A stretch of DNA of 64,000 nucleotides from Sulfobacillus thermotolerans (GTDB lineage Bacteria > Bacillota > Sulfobacillia > Sulfobacillales > Sulfobacillaceae): NCBI GenBank assembly GCA_002951815.1, contig CP019454.1:310001-374000 (forward strand), written 5' to 3'. Under the pieces are notes generated by a model. It saw only the letters and a list, made by a program, of their open reading frames with translations. It had not been told where the DNA came from and searched no databases. This document shows positions 36,446-44,010 of the stretch, in pieces; positions within the stretch are counted from its first letter, which is position 1, and each line of letters begins with the position of its first letter. The position numbers and the translations under genes were made by a program.

Positions 36446-37274
36446 CACGCGCATTTTTCGCTGTGGAACCCGTCCCTTACAGCTCGGTTCAAGGACTTAT
36501 GTGATGGGGATTGTCAATGTGACGCCGGACTCCTTTTCGGATGGGGGACGCTACGACGATCCGGTCCGAGCTGTGGATCAGACAGCTCAACTCATTGCCG
36601 ATGGCGCCGACATCATTGATGTCGGCGCGGAATCGACTCGCCCAGGATATCAGCCCGTCGATGTCGAAACGGAATGGCGCCGATTGGAAGAGCCCTTGCG
36701 CCAAATCCGGGCCCGTTGGCCTGCCGTGCGACTCTCCGTCGATACCCAAAAGGCTGAAGTCGCGCGCCGGGCGATTGCCTTGGGAGTGGATATTATCAAT
36801 GACATTCAAGGTTTTCAAGGGGATCCGGAGATGATTCGGGTGCTGGCGGATAGCAACGCCGGCTATATTATGATGTTTAACCGACCCGTTCCGTGGCCCG
36901 ATGGCGTGGTGGATCTTGGCGAGATGGAGGAATTTTTTGTTCAAGGCTTGCAACGCGCTCGGGCTTATCACATCGACGACGACCGGATTTTGCTTGACCC
37001 TGGTCTAGGATTTGCGTATAGCGGTGCGGCCAGTTGGACAGTCTTGCGCCATTTACCCGCGTTGTCTGGGATGGGAGCGGGATTGTTGCTAGGTCCGAGT
37101 CGCAAGCGCTTCTTGGGCACACTCACGGGGAAGCCTCCCTTAGAGCGGGATGTGGCCACAGCCACCGTGTGTGCCATTGCAGCGATGCACCACGTCGATG
37201 TCATGCGTGTACATAATGTTGCGCTCACGCGCGATGCGGTCGCGGTGGCCGATCGGTGGCAATATCATGAGTGA
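36435..37274 (+). CDS. folP: Dihydropteroate synthase
   Basis: 279 aa. The two DHPS signatures are MGIVNVTPDSFSDGG and DIIDVGAESTRPG, followed by a conserved GPSRKRF near residue 218. It joins pterin pyrophosphate with p-aminobenzoate to make dihydropteroate and is the sulfonamide target. GTG 36435 is 4 nt after AGGAGGTG and overlaps the amidohydrolase stop by 11 nt. folB starts 8 nt before its end; the cluster folP-folB-folK is the classic folate arrangement. Confidence 0.96.
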   Translation: MESNTRIFRCGTRPLQLGSRTYVMGIVNVTPDSFSDGGRYDDPVRAVDQTAQLIADGADIIDVGAESTRPGYQPVDVETEWRRLEEPLRQIRARWPAVRLSVDTQKAEVARRAIALGVDIINDIQGFQGDPEMIRVLADSNAGYIMMFNRPVPWPDGVVDLGEMEEFFVQGLQRARAYHIDDDRILLDPGLGFAYSGAASWTVLRHLPALSGMGAGLLLGPSRKRFLGTLTGKPPLERDVATATVCAIAAMHHVDVMRVHNVALTRDAVAVADRWQYHE

Positions 37275-37626
37275 CTGGATTCGGTTGAAGGATTTGCAAT
37301 ATCAAGCGAAACATGGCGCGTTACCCCACGAGAAAAATATTCCGCAACCCTTCCAAGTCGATGTCGACATAGGGCTCGATACGCGCAGTGCGGCGTTACA
37401 GGACAAGCTATCCGAAACCATTAACTATGCTATGGTGGTCAGCCGCATCAATCACGTGATGGCAGCTCCTCCGGTCAATTTATTGGAGACCCTGGCGCAA
37501 CGCATTGCTGACGAGGTACTGGCATTGCCGCGTGTGATAGCAGTGCGGGTGCGCGTTCGCAAAATGGCGCCGCCTGTTGATGGCGTGTTGGGGCACGTAG
37601 AAGTGGAGATTTGGCGTGATGCCTAA
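37267..37626 (+). CDS. folB: Dihydroneopterin aldolase
   Basis: 119 aa, the usual length. It starts SDWIRLKDLQYQAKHGALPHEKN and has FQVDVDIGLDT and VRVRKMAPPVDG, where the Glu22/Tyr/Lys active-site residues of FolB lie. It splits dihydroneopterin to hydroxymethyl-dihydropterin and glycolaldehyde. ATG 37267 overlaps folP by 8 nt. Confidence 0.94.
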   Translation: MSDWIRLKDLQYQAKHGALPHEKNIPQPFQVDVDIGLDTRSAALQDKLSETINYAMVVSRINHVMAAPPVNLLETLAQRIADEVLALPRVIAVRVRVRKMAPPVDGVLGHVEVEIWRDA

Positions 37627-38119
37627 GGTGTATATCGGCTTCGGGGGCAATTTGGGCAATCCGTTAGGATGTTTTGCTCAAGGATTGGAGTGGCTGCAGG
37701 GCGCGGGGCGGGTGACGGGGTGTTCGGGGATCTACCGAACAGCTCCGCAAGGCGGACCGTCCCAACCCGATTATTTGAATGCTGTTCTGTGTCTGGATAC
37801 CTTGTGGGATTGGCAGCGTTTGCTGGGCCAAATGCAGGCGGCTGAAGCGGCTTGCGGGCGCGAGCGCGGTGAGCGGTTTGGGCCCAGAACGTTAGACCTT
37901 GACATCTTGTTGTGGGGGGAAGAGCGTATTGACGAACCGCAATTACAAGTGCCGCATCCCCGTCTCGCTCAACGGCGGTTTGTGCTAGAGCCTTTGGCGG
38001 AAATCGATCCGCAGCTCACGATTCCGGGCGTGGGTCACATCCAGGGGTTGCTTGCTGCGGTGGCTAATCAACCGGTCACCCGGCTCATGAATTGGACTTG
38101 TGGGGGGAGCATCCGATGA
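37619..38119 (+). CDS. folK: 2-amino-4-hydroxy-6-hydroxymethyldihydropteridine diphosphokinase
   Basis: 166 aa. The opening KVYIGFGGNLGNP and the signature RFGPRTLDLDILLWG (about residues 82-98) mark HPPK, which transfers pyrophosphate from ATP to the pterin. It takes the FolB product and feeds FolP. GTG 37616 and ATG 37619 are adjacent possible starts; both overlap folB. It overlaps birA by 4 nt. Confidence 0.95.
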   Translation: MPKVYIGFGGNLGNPLGCFAQGLEWLQGAGRVTGCSGIYRTAPQGGPSQPDYLNAVLCLDTLWDWQRLLGQMQAAEAACGRERGERFGPRTLDLDILLWGEERIDEPQLQVPHPRLAQRRFVLEPLAEIDPQLTIPGVGHIQGLLAAVANQPVTRLMNWTCGGSIR

Positions 38120-38886
38120 AAAGTAAGGAGCCAAGGTGGCTTGGAGCGGATTTGACCCAGCTGGCTCGTGTGGGGTCAACAAACCAGGTCTTGCGCGAGC
38201 GGATGCGCCGCGAACACGTTCCGGAAGGGGCCGTCGTGTTAGCGCGAGAACAAACGGCTGGGCGGGGGCGTCTGGGCCGGGTATGGTGGTCTCCGCCTAA
38301 TCAAGGCTTATATGTGTCGGTGCTCTTATACCCGCCCAGAACACGACAAGGGGGCATTCTTAGTCTGTTGGCCGGGGTTGCTTTGACGGATGCCGTGGAG
38401 CAGGCCACAGGGATGACACCGGGCTTAAAGTGGCCTAACGATGCCGTGATGGGCGGAAAAAAATACGCCGGCATTTTAGTGGAAGGAGGAACGGAGCCAC
38501 AACCGTGGGCGATCGTGGGAATGGGAATTAATGTCCTGGGAACCGTCCCAGAAGACTTTCCCCACGCTACCACACTGAGTCAAGAACTGGGTAAGGATGT
38601 TGACATAGAGGGTCTTTGGAGACATTTGGCTAAGGCTTTAGAGCAGCGCTATGAACAATGGCTGGAGGATGGTAATGCGCCCATTATTGCGCAGTGGAAA
38701 ACAGTCAGCGTGACGCTAGGCTACGCGGTGGAGGTGCGAACCCCTTCGGGGCTTATCACCGGAATTGCGGAAGACGTCTCGGACGATGGGACATTGTGGA
38801 TTCGTCAGGGACCTGACCGCGTTCCGGTGATGAGCGGGGAAGTCAGTCTAAGGTTGGCCAATGGAGCCTATGCGCCTCGGACTTAA
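38116..38886 (+). CDS. birA: Biotin-[acetyl-CoA-carboxylase] ligase
   Basis: 256 aa. The catalytic signature EQTAGRGRLGRVWWSP (about residue 47) binds biotinyl-5'-AMP, followed by LKWPNDAVMGGKKYAGILVE. It lacks an N-terminal HTH domain, so it is the ligase-only form that attaches biotin to carboxylases and does not regulate genes. The ATG lies in ATGA with the folK stop and GGGGGAG upstream. The stop overlaps the convergent ribH stop. Confidence 0.94.
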   Translation: MKSKEPRWLGADLTQLARVGSTNQVLRERMRREHVPEGAVVLAREQTAGRGRLGRVWWSPPNQGLYVSVLLYPPRTRQGGILSLLAGVALTDAVEQATGMTPGLKWPNDAVMGGKKYAGILVEGGTEPQPWAIVGMGINVLGTVPEDFPHATTLSQELGKDVDIEGLWRHLAKALEQRYEQWLEDGNAPIIAQWKTVSVTLGYAVEVRTPSGLITGIAEDVSDDGTLWIRQGPDRVPVMSGEVSLRLANGAYAPRT

Positions 38887-39353
38887 TCTTTTTGCAAACG
38901 GTGGTATAAGTTGGCCATTTCGATGGCGGACAGCGCCGCTTCCGCGCCTTTATTGCCGGATTTTCCATCGGCTCGGTCCTCCGCTTGGGCCATGGTATCA
39001 GTGGTCAAGACCCCAAAAATGATAGGCATAGGGCTGTGCCGAGCGAGATCTGCAATGGCGCTGGTGGCGGCCGATGCAATGAAATCGAAATGAGGCGTTT
39101 CGCCCCGGACAATGGCTCCCAGTGTAATAATGGCGGCGTACTTTTGATTCACGAGTCGGTTGACCAGATTCGGAATTTCAAAGGCGCCGGGAACCCAAAA
39201 CACATCGATATTGTCTGCAGGAACTCCGTGGCGAATGAGCGTATCAACGGCGCCTTCGAGCAAGCGATCGGTGACCCGCTGATTGAAGCGGCTCACGACA
39301 ATCGCCCATGATTGGCTGGAATACGTGGTGAGAAATCCTTGATGTTCTGACAC
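38883..39353 (-). CDS. ribH: 6,7-dimethyl-8-ribityllumazine synthase
   Basis: 156 aa. The N-terminal AIVVSRFNQRVTDRLLEGA, the VPGAFEIP strand-loop and the catalytic His in RGETPHFDFI (about 88) define lumazine synthase. It condenses the RibB and RibD products to make the substrate of RibE. The GTG start is about 11 nt after GAGGT. Last gene of the rib operon, 48 nt after ribBA. Confidence 0.95.
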   Translation of the reverse strand: MSEHQGFLTTYSSQSWAIVVSRFNQRVTDRLLEGAVDTLIRHGVPADNIDVFWVPGAFEIPNLVNRLVNQKYAAIITLGAIVRGETPHFDFIASAATSAIADLARHSPMPIIFGVLTTDTMAQAEDRADGKSGNKGAEAALSAIEMANLYHRLQKD

Positions 39354-39401
39354 GGCAGTATGAGACCTCGCTTTTCGTATAATGATGGGAGACTGGAACC
39401 G

Positions 39402-40616
39402 TCAGTCCATCCAATGTCCCATTTTGACTTTTTTGGTTTCGAGATAAAAGGCATTTTCCTCGCGAGGTGGGGATTGAATAGGAACCCGCTCAACAATGCG
39501 TAAGCCATAGCCACCTAACGCGTGGTACTTTTTCGGATTGTTGGTCAGAAGGCGCATGTTCCGTACGCCTAAATCAGCTAATATCTGCGAGCCCACGCCA
39601 TAGTCTCGGGAATCGGCGGGAAATCCTAAAGCTTGGTTGGCGGAGACGGTGTCGTAACCGGCTTCTTGCAAGGCATAGGCTTTGATCTTATTGGCCAGGC
39701 CGATGCCTCGGCCTTCTTGGCGCATATACAATAAGACGCCGCGCCCTTCTTGGGCGATCATGCGCAAAGCCATATCCAACTGGTCTCCGCAGTCACACCG
39801 TTTGGATCCAAACACGTCACCTGTGAGGCATTCCGAGTGGACCCGGACTAATACCGGTTCGCCATTGGCGACGTCACCCATTACGAGCGCCAAATGCGTA
39901 TCTTTCGTTTCCTTTTCCGTATACGCAATAGCGGTAAAGGTTCCGTAACGGGTGGGTAGTTGGGCCCGACCTTCGCGGATAAAGAGGGTTTCTTGATGGC
40001 GTCGGTAGCGAATCAGGTCGGCGATGGTAATCAGCTTGAGCCCGTGTTCGCGCCGAAATTCTTGGAGGCGTGGCAAGCGGGCCATGGTACCATTGTCGTC
40101 CATGATTTCACAGATAACAGCGGCCGGAGTCAACCCGGCAAGACGCGCTAAATCCACACTGGCTTCGGTATGGCCGGGGCGTCTTAATACCCCACCATCT
40201 TTCGCACGGAGCGGAAACAAGTGGCCGGGGCGCACAAAATCCTCGGGTTTGCTCGAAGGATCAATAAGGGCCCGAACGGTGGCTGCCCGGTCATGGGCCG
40301 AGATGCCGGTTGTGGTTGTGTTCTTGGCATCGACGGAGATAGTAAACGCGGTGTCCATGGATTCATCGGGTGCCCCTACCATCGAGGGGATTTGTAATTC
40401 TTCGAGCCGTTCTTTGGTCATGGGAACACAAATGAGTCCGCGCCCCCATTGTGCCATGAAATTGATGGCCTCAGGCGTCACAAAGTCGGCGGCCATGACC
40501 AAATCGCCTTCGTTTTCACGATCTTCATCGTCGACAACCACGATCATCTTGCCTTGCCGAAGATCTTCTATGGCTTCAGGAATGGTATTAAATTCCCTGT
40601 GCTGTTCTTCTGTCAT
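39402..40616 (-). CDS. ribBA: Bifunctional DHBP synthase / GTP cyclohydrolase II
   Basis: 404 aa. Residues 1-200 form the RibB domain with [19 protein letters not shown] (metal and substrate site). The C-terminal RibA domain has the zinc ligands [15 protein letters not shown] and the RQEGRGIGL signature. One part makes 3,4-dihydroxybutanone phosphate; the other opens GTP, giving both starting compounds for riboflavin. The ATG overlaps the ribE stop by 4 nt. Confidence 0.97.
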   Translation of the reverse strand: MTEEQHREFNTIPEAIEDLRQGKMIVVVDDEDRENEGDLVMAADFVTPEAINFMAQWGRGLICVPMTKERLEELQIPSMVGAPDESMDTAFTISVDAKNTTTTGISAHDRAATVRALIDPSSKPEDFVRPGHLFPLRAKDGGVLRRPGHTEASVDLARLAGLTPAAVICEIMDDNGTMARLPRLQEFRREHGLKLITIADLIRYRRHQETLFIREGRAQLPTRYGTFTAIAYTEKETKDTHLALVMGDVANGEPVLVRVHSECLTGDVFGSKRCDCGDQLDMALRMIAQEGRGVLLYMRQEGRGIGLANKIKAYALQEAGYDTVSANQALGFPADSRDYGVGSQILADLGVRNMRLLTNNPKKYHALGGYGLRIVERVPIQSPPREENAFYLETKKVKMGHWMD

Positions 40617-41236
40617 TGGATGCTTGACCTCTTTTCGTTGTCAACGTAGGGCGTGAGCAATTGCTGCACGTATTTTCCCAACACATCAAATTCTAAATTC
40701 ACAAACTGTCCGACGCTTAAGGACCCCAAAGTGGTATGGGATTGTGTAAACGGAATCAATGTGACCTGGAATTGACCGGGCTCAGCATGCACGACCGTCA
40801 AACTGACACCATCGATCGTAATGGAGCCAAATGGCACAATCAGGCGTTGAAATTCCTGGGGATAGGCGAAGGTGACGTGATGGGCTTCGCCCTCTGACAC
40901 CACGCTGACCACGGTTCCCTGGGTGTCAATGTGTCCTTGTACCCAGTGACCTCCCAGTCGGGTCGTTGGTGTAACCGATCGCTCGAGATTCACTAATGAG
41001 GGGACGGACAAGCTGCCGAGGGTCGTAATCGCGAGCGTGGTCGGAGTACATTCGACTTGAAAGTGATCGGGGGTGGTGGCTGTCACCGTCAAGCAAACGC
41101 CATTAACGGAGACCGATTCTCCAAGCGCGAGCTGATGGGCAAAAGGAGCATTAATAGTCAAGGTACGCGCATGGGCGTCTTTGCTACTGTCCGTGGCCGT
41201 TAACTGGCCTACGGCTTCAACTAATCCACTAAACAT
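40613..41236 (-). CDS. ribE: Riboflavin synthase alpha subunit
   Basis: 207 aa made of two lumazine-binding repeats. [12 protein letters not shown] opens the first, and each half has the SVNGVCLTV or TIDGVSLTV strand. It converts two lumazines to riboflavin and a pyrimidine. ATG 41236 is 8 nt after GGAGGG and overlaps ribD by 8 nt; a longer in-frame start at 41296 is ruled out because the protein normally begins MFSG. Confidence 0.96.
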   Translation of the reverse strand: MFSGLVEAVGQLTATDSSKDAHARTLTINAPFAHQLALGESVSVNGVCLTVTATTPDHFQVECTPTTLAITTLGSLSVPSLVNLERSVTPTTRLGGHWVQGHIDTQGTVVSVVSEGEAHHVTFAYPQEFQRLIVPFGSITIDGVSLTVVHAEPGQFQVTLIPFTQSHTTLGSLSVGQFVNLEFDVLGKYVQQLLTPYVDNEKRSSIQ

Positions 41237-42359
41237 GTAGTAGCCCTCCTTCGAGGTCAACGTCACGGCCAAGAAATTGGGCGTGAATAAGAACATCTGG
41301 TCCTAAACGGCGGACGGACAGAGGCTTTAGCTGCCACGCGTCGCTCAAGGCGCTGACGCCGTGTCCTCCAACAGGGGTCGGAGCTTCGCCGCCAATGATT
41401 AGGGGTCCAATGAAGCTATACCATTCGTCCGCAAGACCCGCGGCGATGAATGCGGCATGGACTGTGGGACCTCCTTCAACTAATACGGATAAGAGATGGC
41501 GCTGGGCACATTCGTGTAAGACTTCGGCGAGATCCACGGTGCCATGTGGGTCGGCGGGGACTTCAATGACTTCACCGCCCGCAGAAAAAATCTCTCGCTG
41601 CCATGGTTCGGGGGCTTGATTCGTGGTAAACACCAACGTAGGCGCGGTAGAAGACACGGAAAAAATGCGCGCGTCAGGCGGCGTCCGACCATGGCTATCT
41701 AAGACGATACGCACCGGATCTGATCCGGGGCTTTTTCCTCGGTAAGTCAGGGCGGGTTCGTCAGCCAAGATGGTATTGACGCCTACTAAGATGGCATCAT
41801 GCTGGCGGCGCAGGGTATGCGTGAAAGCCAACGCCTTAGCATGCGTAATATATTTCGAATCCCCTGTCTTCGTCGCCACTTTGCCATCAAGACTCATGGC
41901 TGCCTTTAAAGTGACAAAGGGACGTCGTTGTTGGCTCCACGTGACAAAAAATTTGTTGAGAAGCGCTGCCTCGGTTTCGCCATCGCCAACGGTCACCGTA
42001 ATGCCGGCTTCTTGAAGACGTTCGATGCCACCCCCTTTAACTTCGGGGTTGGGATCTTTCATGGCGATGACCACATGCGCGATACCGGCTGAGATAATGG
42101 CGTCCGTGCACGGAGGAGTCCTCCCGGTGTGGTTACAAGGCTCGAGCGTCACGTATAACGTGCCGCCTTGGGCGCGTGATCCCGCTTGGGCTAAGGCACC
42201 CACTTCGGCATGGGGGCCGCCCGGCCGCTTGTGGTATCCTTCTCCCACCAGAATGCCGTCTTTGTCTGTCACTACGGCACCCACCATAGGGTTGGGTGAG
42301 GTGGTGTAACGCCCGCGGCGGGCCAGTCTCAAGGCACGCTCCATCATTGGACTGCTCAA
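41229..42359 (-). CDS. ribD: Bifunctional pyrimidine deaminase / reductase
   Basis: About 376 aa. The deaminase domain has HAEVGALAQAG and the zinc ligands PCNHTGRTPPCTD. The reductase domain has PFVTLKAAMSLDGKVAT and VLVEGGPTVHAAF. It performs the second and third steps of riboflavin synthesis. TTG 42359 is 5 nt after GGAGGGAG, the only good ribosome site left between the riboswitch terminator and the coding region; an ATG at 42374 lies next to the terminator's U-run and is less likely. Confidence 0.94.
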   Translation of the reverse strand: MSSPMMERALRLARRGRYTTSPNPMVGAVVTDKDGILVGEGYHKRPGGPHAEVGALAQAGSRAQGGTLYVTLEPCNHTGRTPPCTDAIISAGIAHVVIAMKDPNPEVKGGGIERLQEAGITVTVGDGETEAALLNKFFVTWSQQRRPFVTLKAAMSLDGKVATKTGDSKYITHAKALAFTHTLRRQHDAILVGVNTILADEPALTYRGKSPGSDPVRIVLDSHGRTPPDARIFSVSSTAPTLVFTTNQAPEPWQREIFSAGGEVIEVPADPHGTVDLAEVLHECAQRHLLSVLVEGGPTVHAAFIAAGLADEWYSFIGPLIIGGEAPTPVGGHGVSALSDAWQLKPLSVRRLGPDVLIHAQFLGRDVDLEGGLLHV

Positions 42360-42373
42360 GTGAACTCCCTCCA

Positions 42374-42403
42374 TAAACAAAAAATCCCCCAATTTCGGGG
42401 GAT
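42374..42403 (-). terminator. Riboswitch-controlled terminator before ribD
   Basis: Stem ATCCCCC/GGGGGAT with a 6-nt loop is followed by TTTTTTGTTT on the minus strand, 35 nt downstream of the FMN aptamer. This is the expression platform: FMN binding should favour termination before ribD. Confidence 0.88.
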
Positions 42404-42437
42404 GGCAAAATTATATAGACCATAATTAGGCCTATAA

Positions 42438-42586
42438 CCTTCTCCCATCCAGACTATACTGTCGGCGCCGGGATTACACCGGACTCCTGCCATATGATTG
42501 GCTCGCGGGCTCCTCAACATTCGTGAGTTTACCGCCGGTCGGGAATTGAGGCCACGAAACGCCTCTCACCACGCCCCGAAGGTCTT
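42438..42586 (-). ncRNA. FMN riboswitch (RFN element)
   Basis: Reading the minus strand, the conserved RFN blocks appear in order: CTTCGGGGCGTGGTGA, AATTCCCGACCGGCGGTA, GAGCCCGCGAGC, a CGGTGTAATCCCGG arm, GCCGACAGTATAGTCTGGAT and GGGAGAAGG. The distal arms close with CCTT/AAGG. The order and spacing are those of FMN aptamers upstream of rib genes. FMN binding controls the rib operon through the following terminator. Confidence 0.96.
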
Positions 42587-42596
42587 AATAGGGCCT

Positions 42597-42625
42597 ATTG
42601 TAGGTCTTTTGTCACAAAAGATCAA
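42597..42625 (-). promoter_or_regulatory. rib operon promoter with a palindrome in the spacer
   Basis: TTGATC - 17 nt - TACAAT on the minus strand, just upstream of the riboswitch. The spacer plus two bases (42605-42621) is a perfect 17-nt odd palindrome, TCTTTTGT-c-ACAAAAGA. A DNA-binding protein there would directly block the polymerase. Confidence 0.75.
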
Positions 42626-42653
42626 CTAGGGTGGCGTTGTCAGCGGTGGGGGT

Positions 42654-42666
42654 CCCTGTCACAGGG
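42654..42666. repeat. Palindrome CCCTGT-c-ACAGGG
   Basis: A 13-nt palindrome, centre 47 nt from that of the rib-promoter palindrome and sharing the core TGTCACA. It may be a second site for the same regulator. The remaining intergenic 42667-42910 holds several possible RNA stems (GAAATGGG/CCTATTTC, GGGTA/TACCC) but no gene or known riboswitch. Confidence 0.45.
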
Positions 42667-42910
42667 CAATTGTCGGCATCTGATGCGGAGCCTTGGAACG
42701 CATAAAGGGCATGCAAGGGCCATCACCGATGTATCTTGAGGGTTTGTCCGAAAGACTAAGCGAAATGGGCCCGGTTGGACCTATTTCCCTTGCAGGGTCT
42801 CAGGGTATGGTTTAGCTACCCACTCGTGTAGGGATGGAGTGCCAACGTCATGGGCATTGCTAGCCCCAAGAAGGATAGGGCGAGGGAATCGGTTAAAAGG
42901 ATGGGTGTAT

Positions 42911-43417
42911 ATGATGAACCGTGTTGTTGTCGCAATTAATGGATCCCCGGCTTGCATGCAAGCTTTGGATGTAGCAGCGAAGATGATTGCCCCGTCAGGG
43001 ACGGTGTTGTGTGTTGATGTTGAGGATATTATGGCCTTTTACCGGGAGTACGCGGTCGATTCTTATGAGGGTGAAATGGCAGAAGACGCCGAGTTCTTTC
43101 GCAATGAGTGGAATAAAGAAGCGCGAAAGATAAAGGAAGACGTGTTGCACAAAGCGTCTGACTTGCACCTTGCTGCCGAATGGCACATTTTGAAATTGAA
43201 ACCTGGGCAAGGCGGGCCAGCCGAAGCGTTGTATAAATTTGCCCAACGCGAGAAGGCGGAGGCGATTTTAGTGGGACAACACCGCGGATCGCATCTTATT
43301 GAAGGATTGTTGGGAAGTTTTCCTCGCTGGTTAGTCACGCATAGTGCTTTGCCCGTCGTCGTTGTGCCCCCTCCACAGTCAAAAGAGGCAAGGGCCGCTG
43401 AGGGACAAAACGCGTGA
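42911..43417 (+). CDS. Universal stress protein family
   Basis: About 168 aa. It has the UspA alpha/beta fold: RVVVAINGSPACMQALDVAAKM at the N-terminus, and the ATP-binding end AILVGQHRGSHLIEGLLGSFPRWLVTHSALPVVVV, a variant of G-x2-G-x9-G-S. The middle has a long charged helix (FFRNEWNKEARKIKEDVL). Such proteins bind ATP and respond to stress. ATGs at 42911 and 42914 are adjacent possible starts after AAGGA. It is followed by a small gene 25 nt away, and both probably end at the terminator at 43797. Confidence 0.85.
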   Translation: MMNRVVVAINGSPACMQALDVAAKMIAPSGTVLCVDVEDIMAFYREYAVDSYEGEMAEDAEFFRNEWNKEARKIKEDVLHKASDLHLAAEWHILKLKPGQGGPAEALYKFAQREKAEAILVGQHRGSHLIEGLLGSFPRWLVTHSALPVVVVPPPQSKEARAAEGQNA

Positions 43418-43442
43418 TGGGAGTTAGAAAGGGGGACTAAAT

Positions 43443-43784
43443 ATGGAACATCCATCGCAGCACCATAAAGATATGTGGGATCCCATAGAGTCGGAGACCG
43501 TGCCGCCTGCCAATGACAAGCTGCCGGAAGGAGCTCACCGCACGCCTCCCAAAGGATATCCTGTTGACCGCAGCGCCTATGCGATTCCGCAGTGGTATGC
43601 GCTGCCCATCGACACCCCTGAGCATGCTCGCAACGCTGCCAGTCGATTTCCGCAAATGGATGTGTACCAGGTGTTGTCCGAGGAGGACCGCCGGATAATA
43701 TGGCAACGCATTGTGCAGGCGGAGCGCCGTTTTGGTATTGAGCCCGGCCCAGACGTCCTGAGACGGGCGGGATATGAGGGCTAG
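43443..43784 (+). CDS. Small conserved-looking hypothetical protein
   Basis: 113 aa with AAGGGGG before the ATG. Polar and proline-rich first half (PPANDKLPEGAHRTPPKGYPVDRSAYAIPQWYALPIDTPEHARNAAS), then a helical charged part (VYQVLSEEDRRIIWQRIVQAERRFG) and an RRAGYEG end. No recognised family. The good ribosome site and its own terminator support a real gene transcribed with the stress protein. Confidence 0.65.
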   Translation: MEHPSQHHKDMWDPIESETVPPANDKLPEGAHRTPPKGYPVDRSAYAIPQWYALPIDTPEHARNAASRFPQMDVYQVLSEEDRRIIWQRIVQAERRFGIEPGPDVLRRAGYEG

Positions 43785-43796
43785 AAGCATATAACA

Positions 43797-43825
43797 GCCG
43801 CAAGAGCACATCTTGCGGCATTTTT
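43797..43825 (+). terminator. Terminator of the stress-protein unit
   Basis: GCCGCAAGA/TCTTGCGGC 9-bp stem with a 5-nt loop, then ATTTTTT, 12 nt after the small gene. Intrinsic terminator. Confidence 0.92.
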
Positions 43826-44010
43826 TAATGAAAATCTTTGCGATTAGGAACCTTGGCGGTTATGGTTCCGGCTCTTTGGAATAAGAAAAGAAAGGCGAGC
43901 AGAAGTCGCCTGGATTGGTAAAATGATCCAAGTCGCCCACAAAGTTGTACGATAATAGCGCTAAGTGGTGCTCTTCACTAGGGGCGGTCCGTCGATAAGG
44001 GGGAGCGGGA

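Noticed and set aside
42438-42586. Plus-strand gene in the RFN region
   Set aside because: The conserved order of RFN blocks on the minus strand and the rib genes downstream explain this stretch fully.
42650-42740. Possible c-di-GMP-I riboswitch (CACAGGGCAA resembles its start)
   Set aside because: The other conserved blocks of the class (GCAAAGCCxxCGG, GGTAGCGGGGTTACC) are absent in order and spacing.
43063-43821. 252-codon minus-strand frame over the stress-protein region
   Set aside because: It is antisense to two genes with good ribosome sites and contains the terminator at 43797; its protein is rich in Cys, Pro and His without any family pattern.
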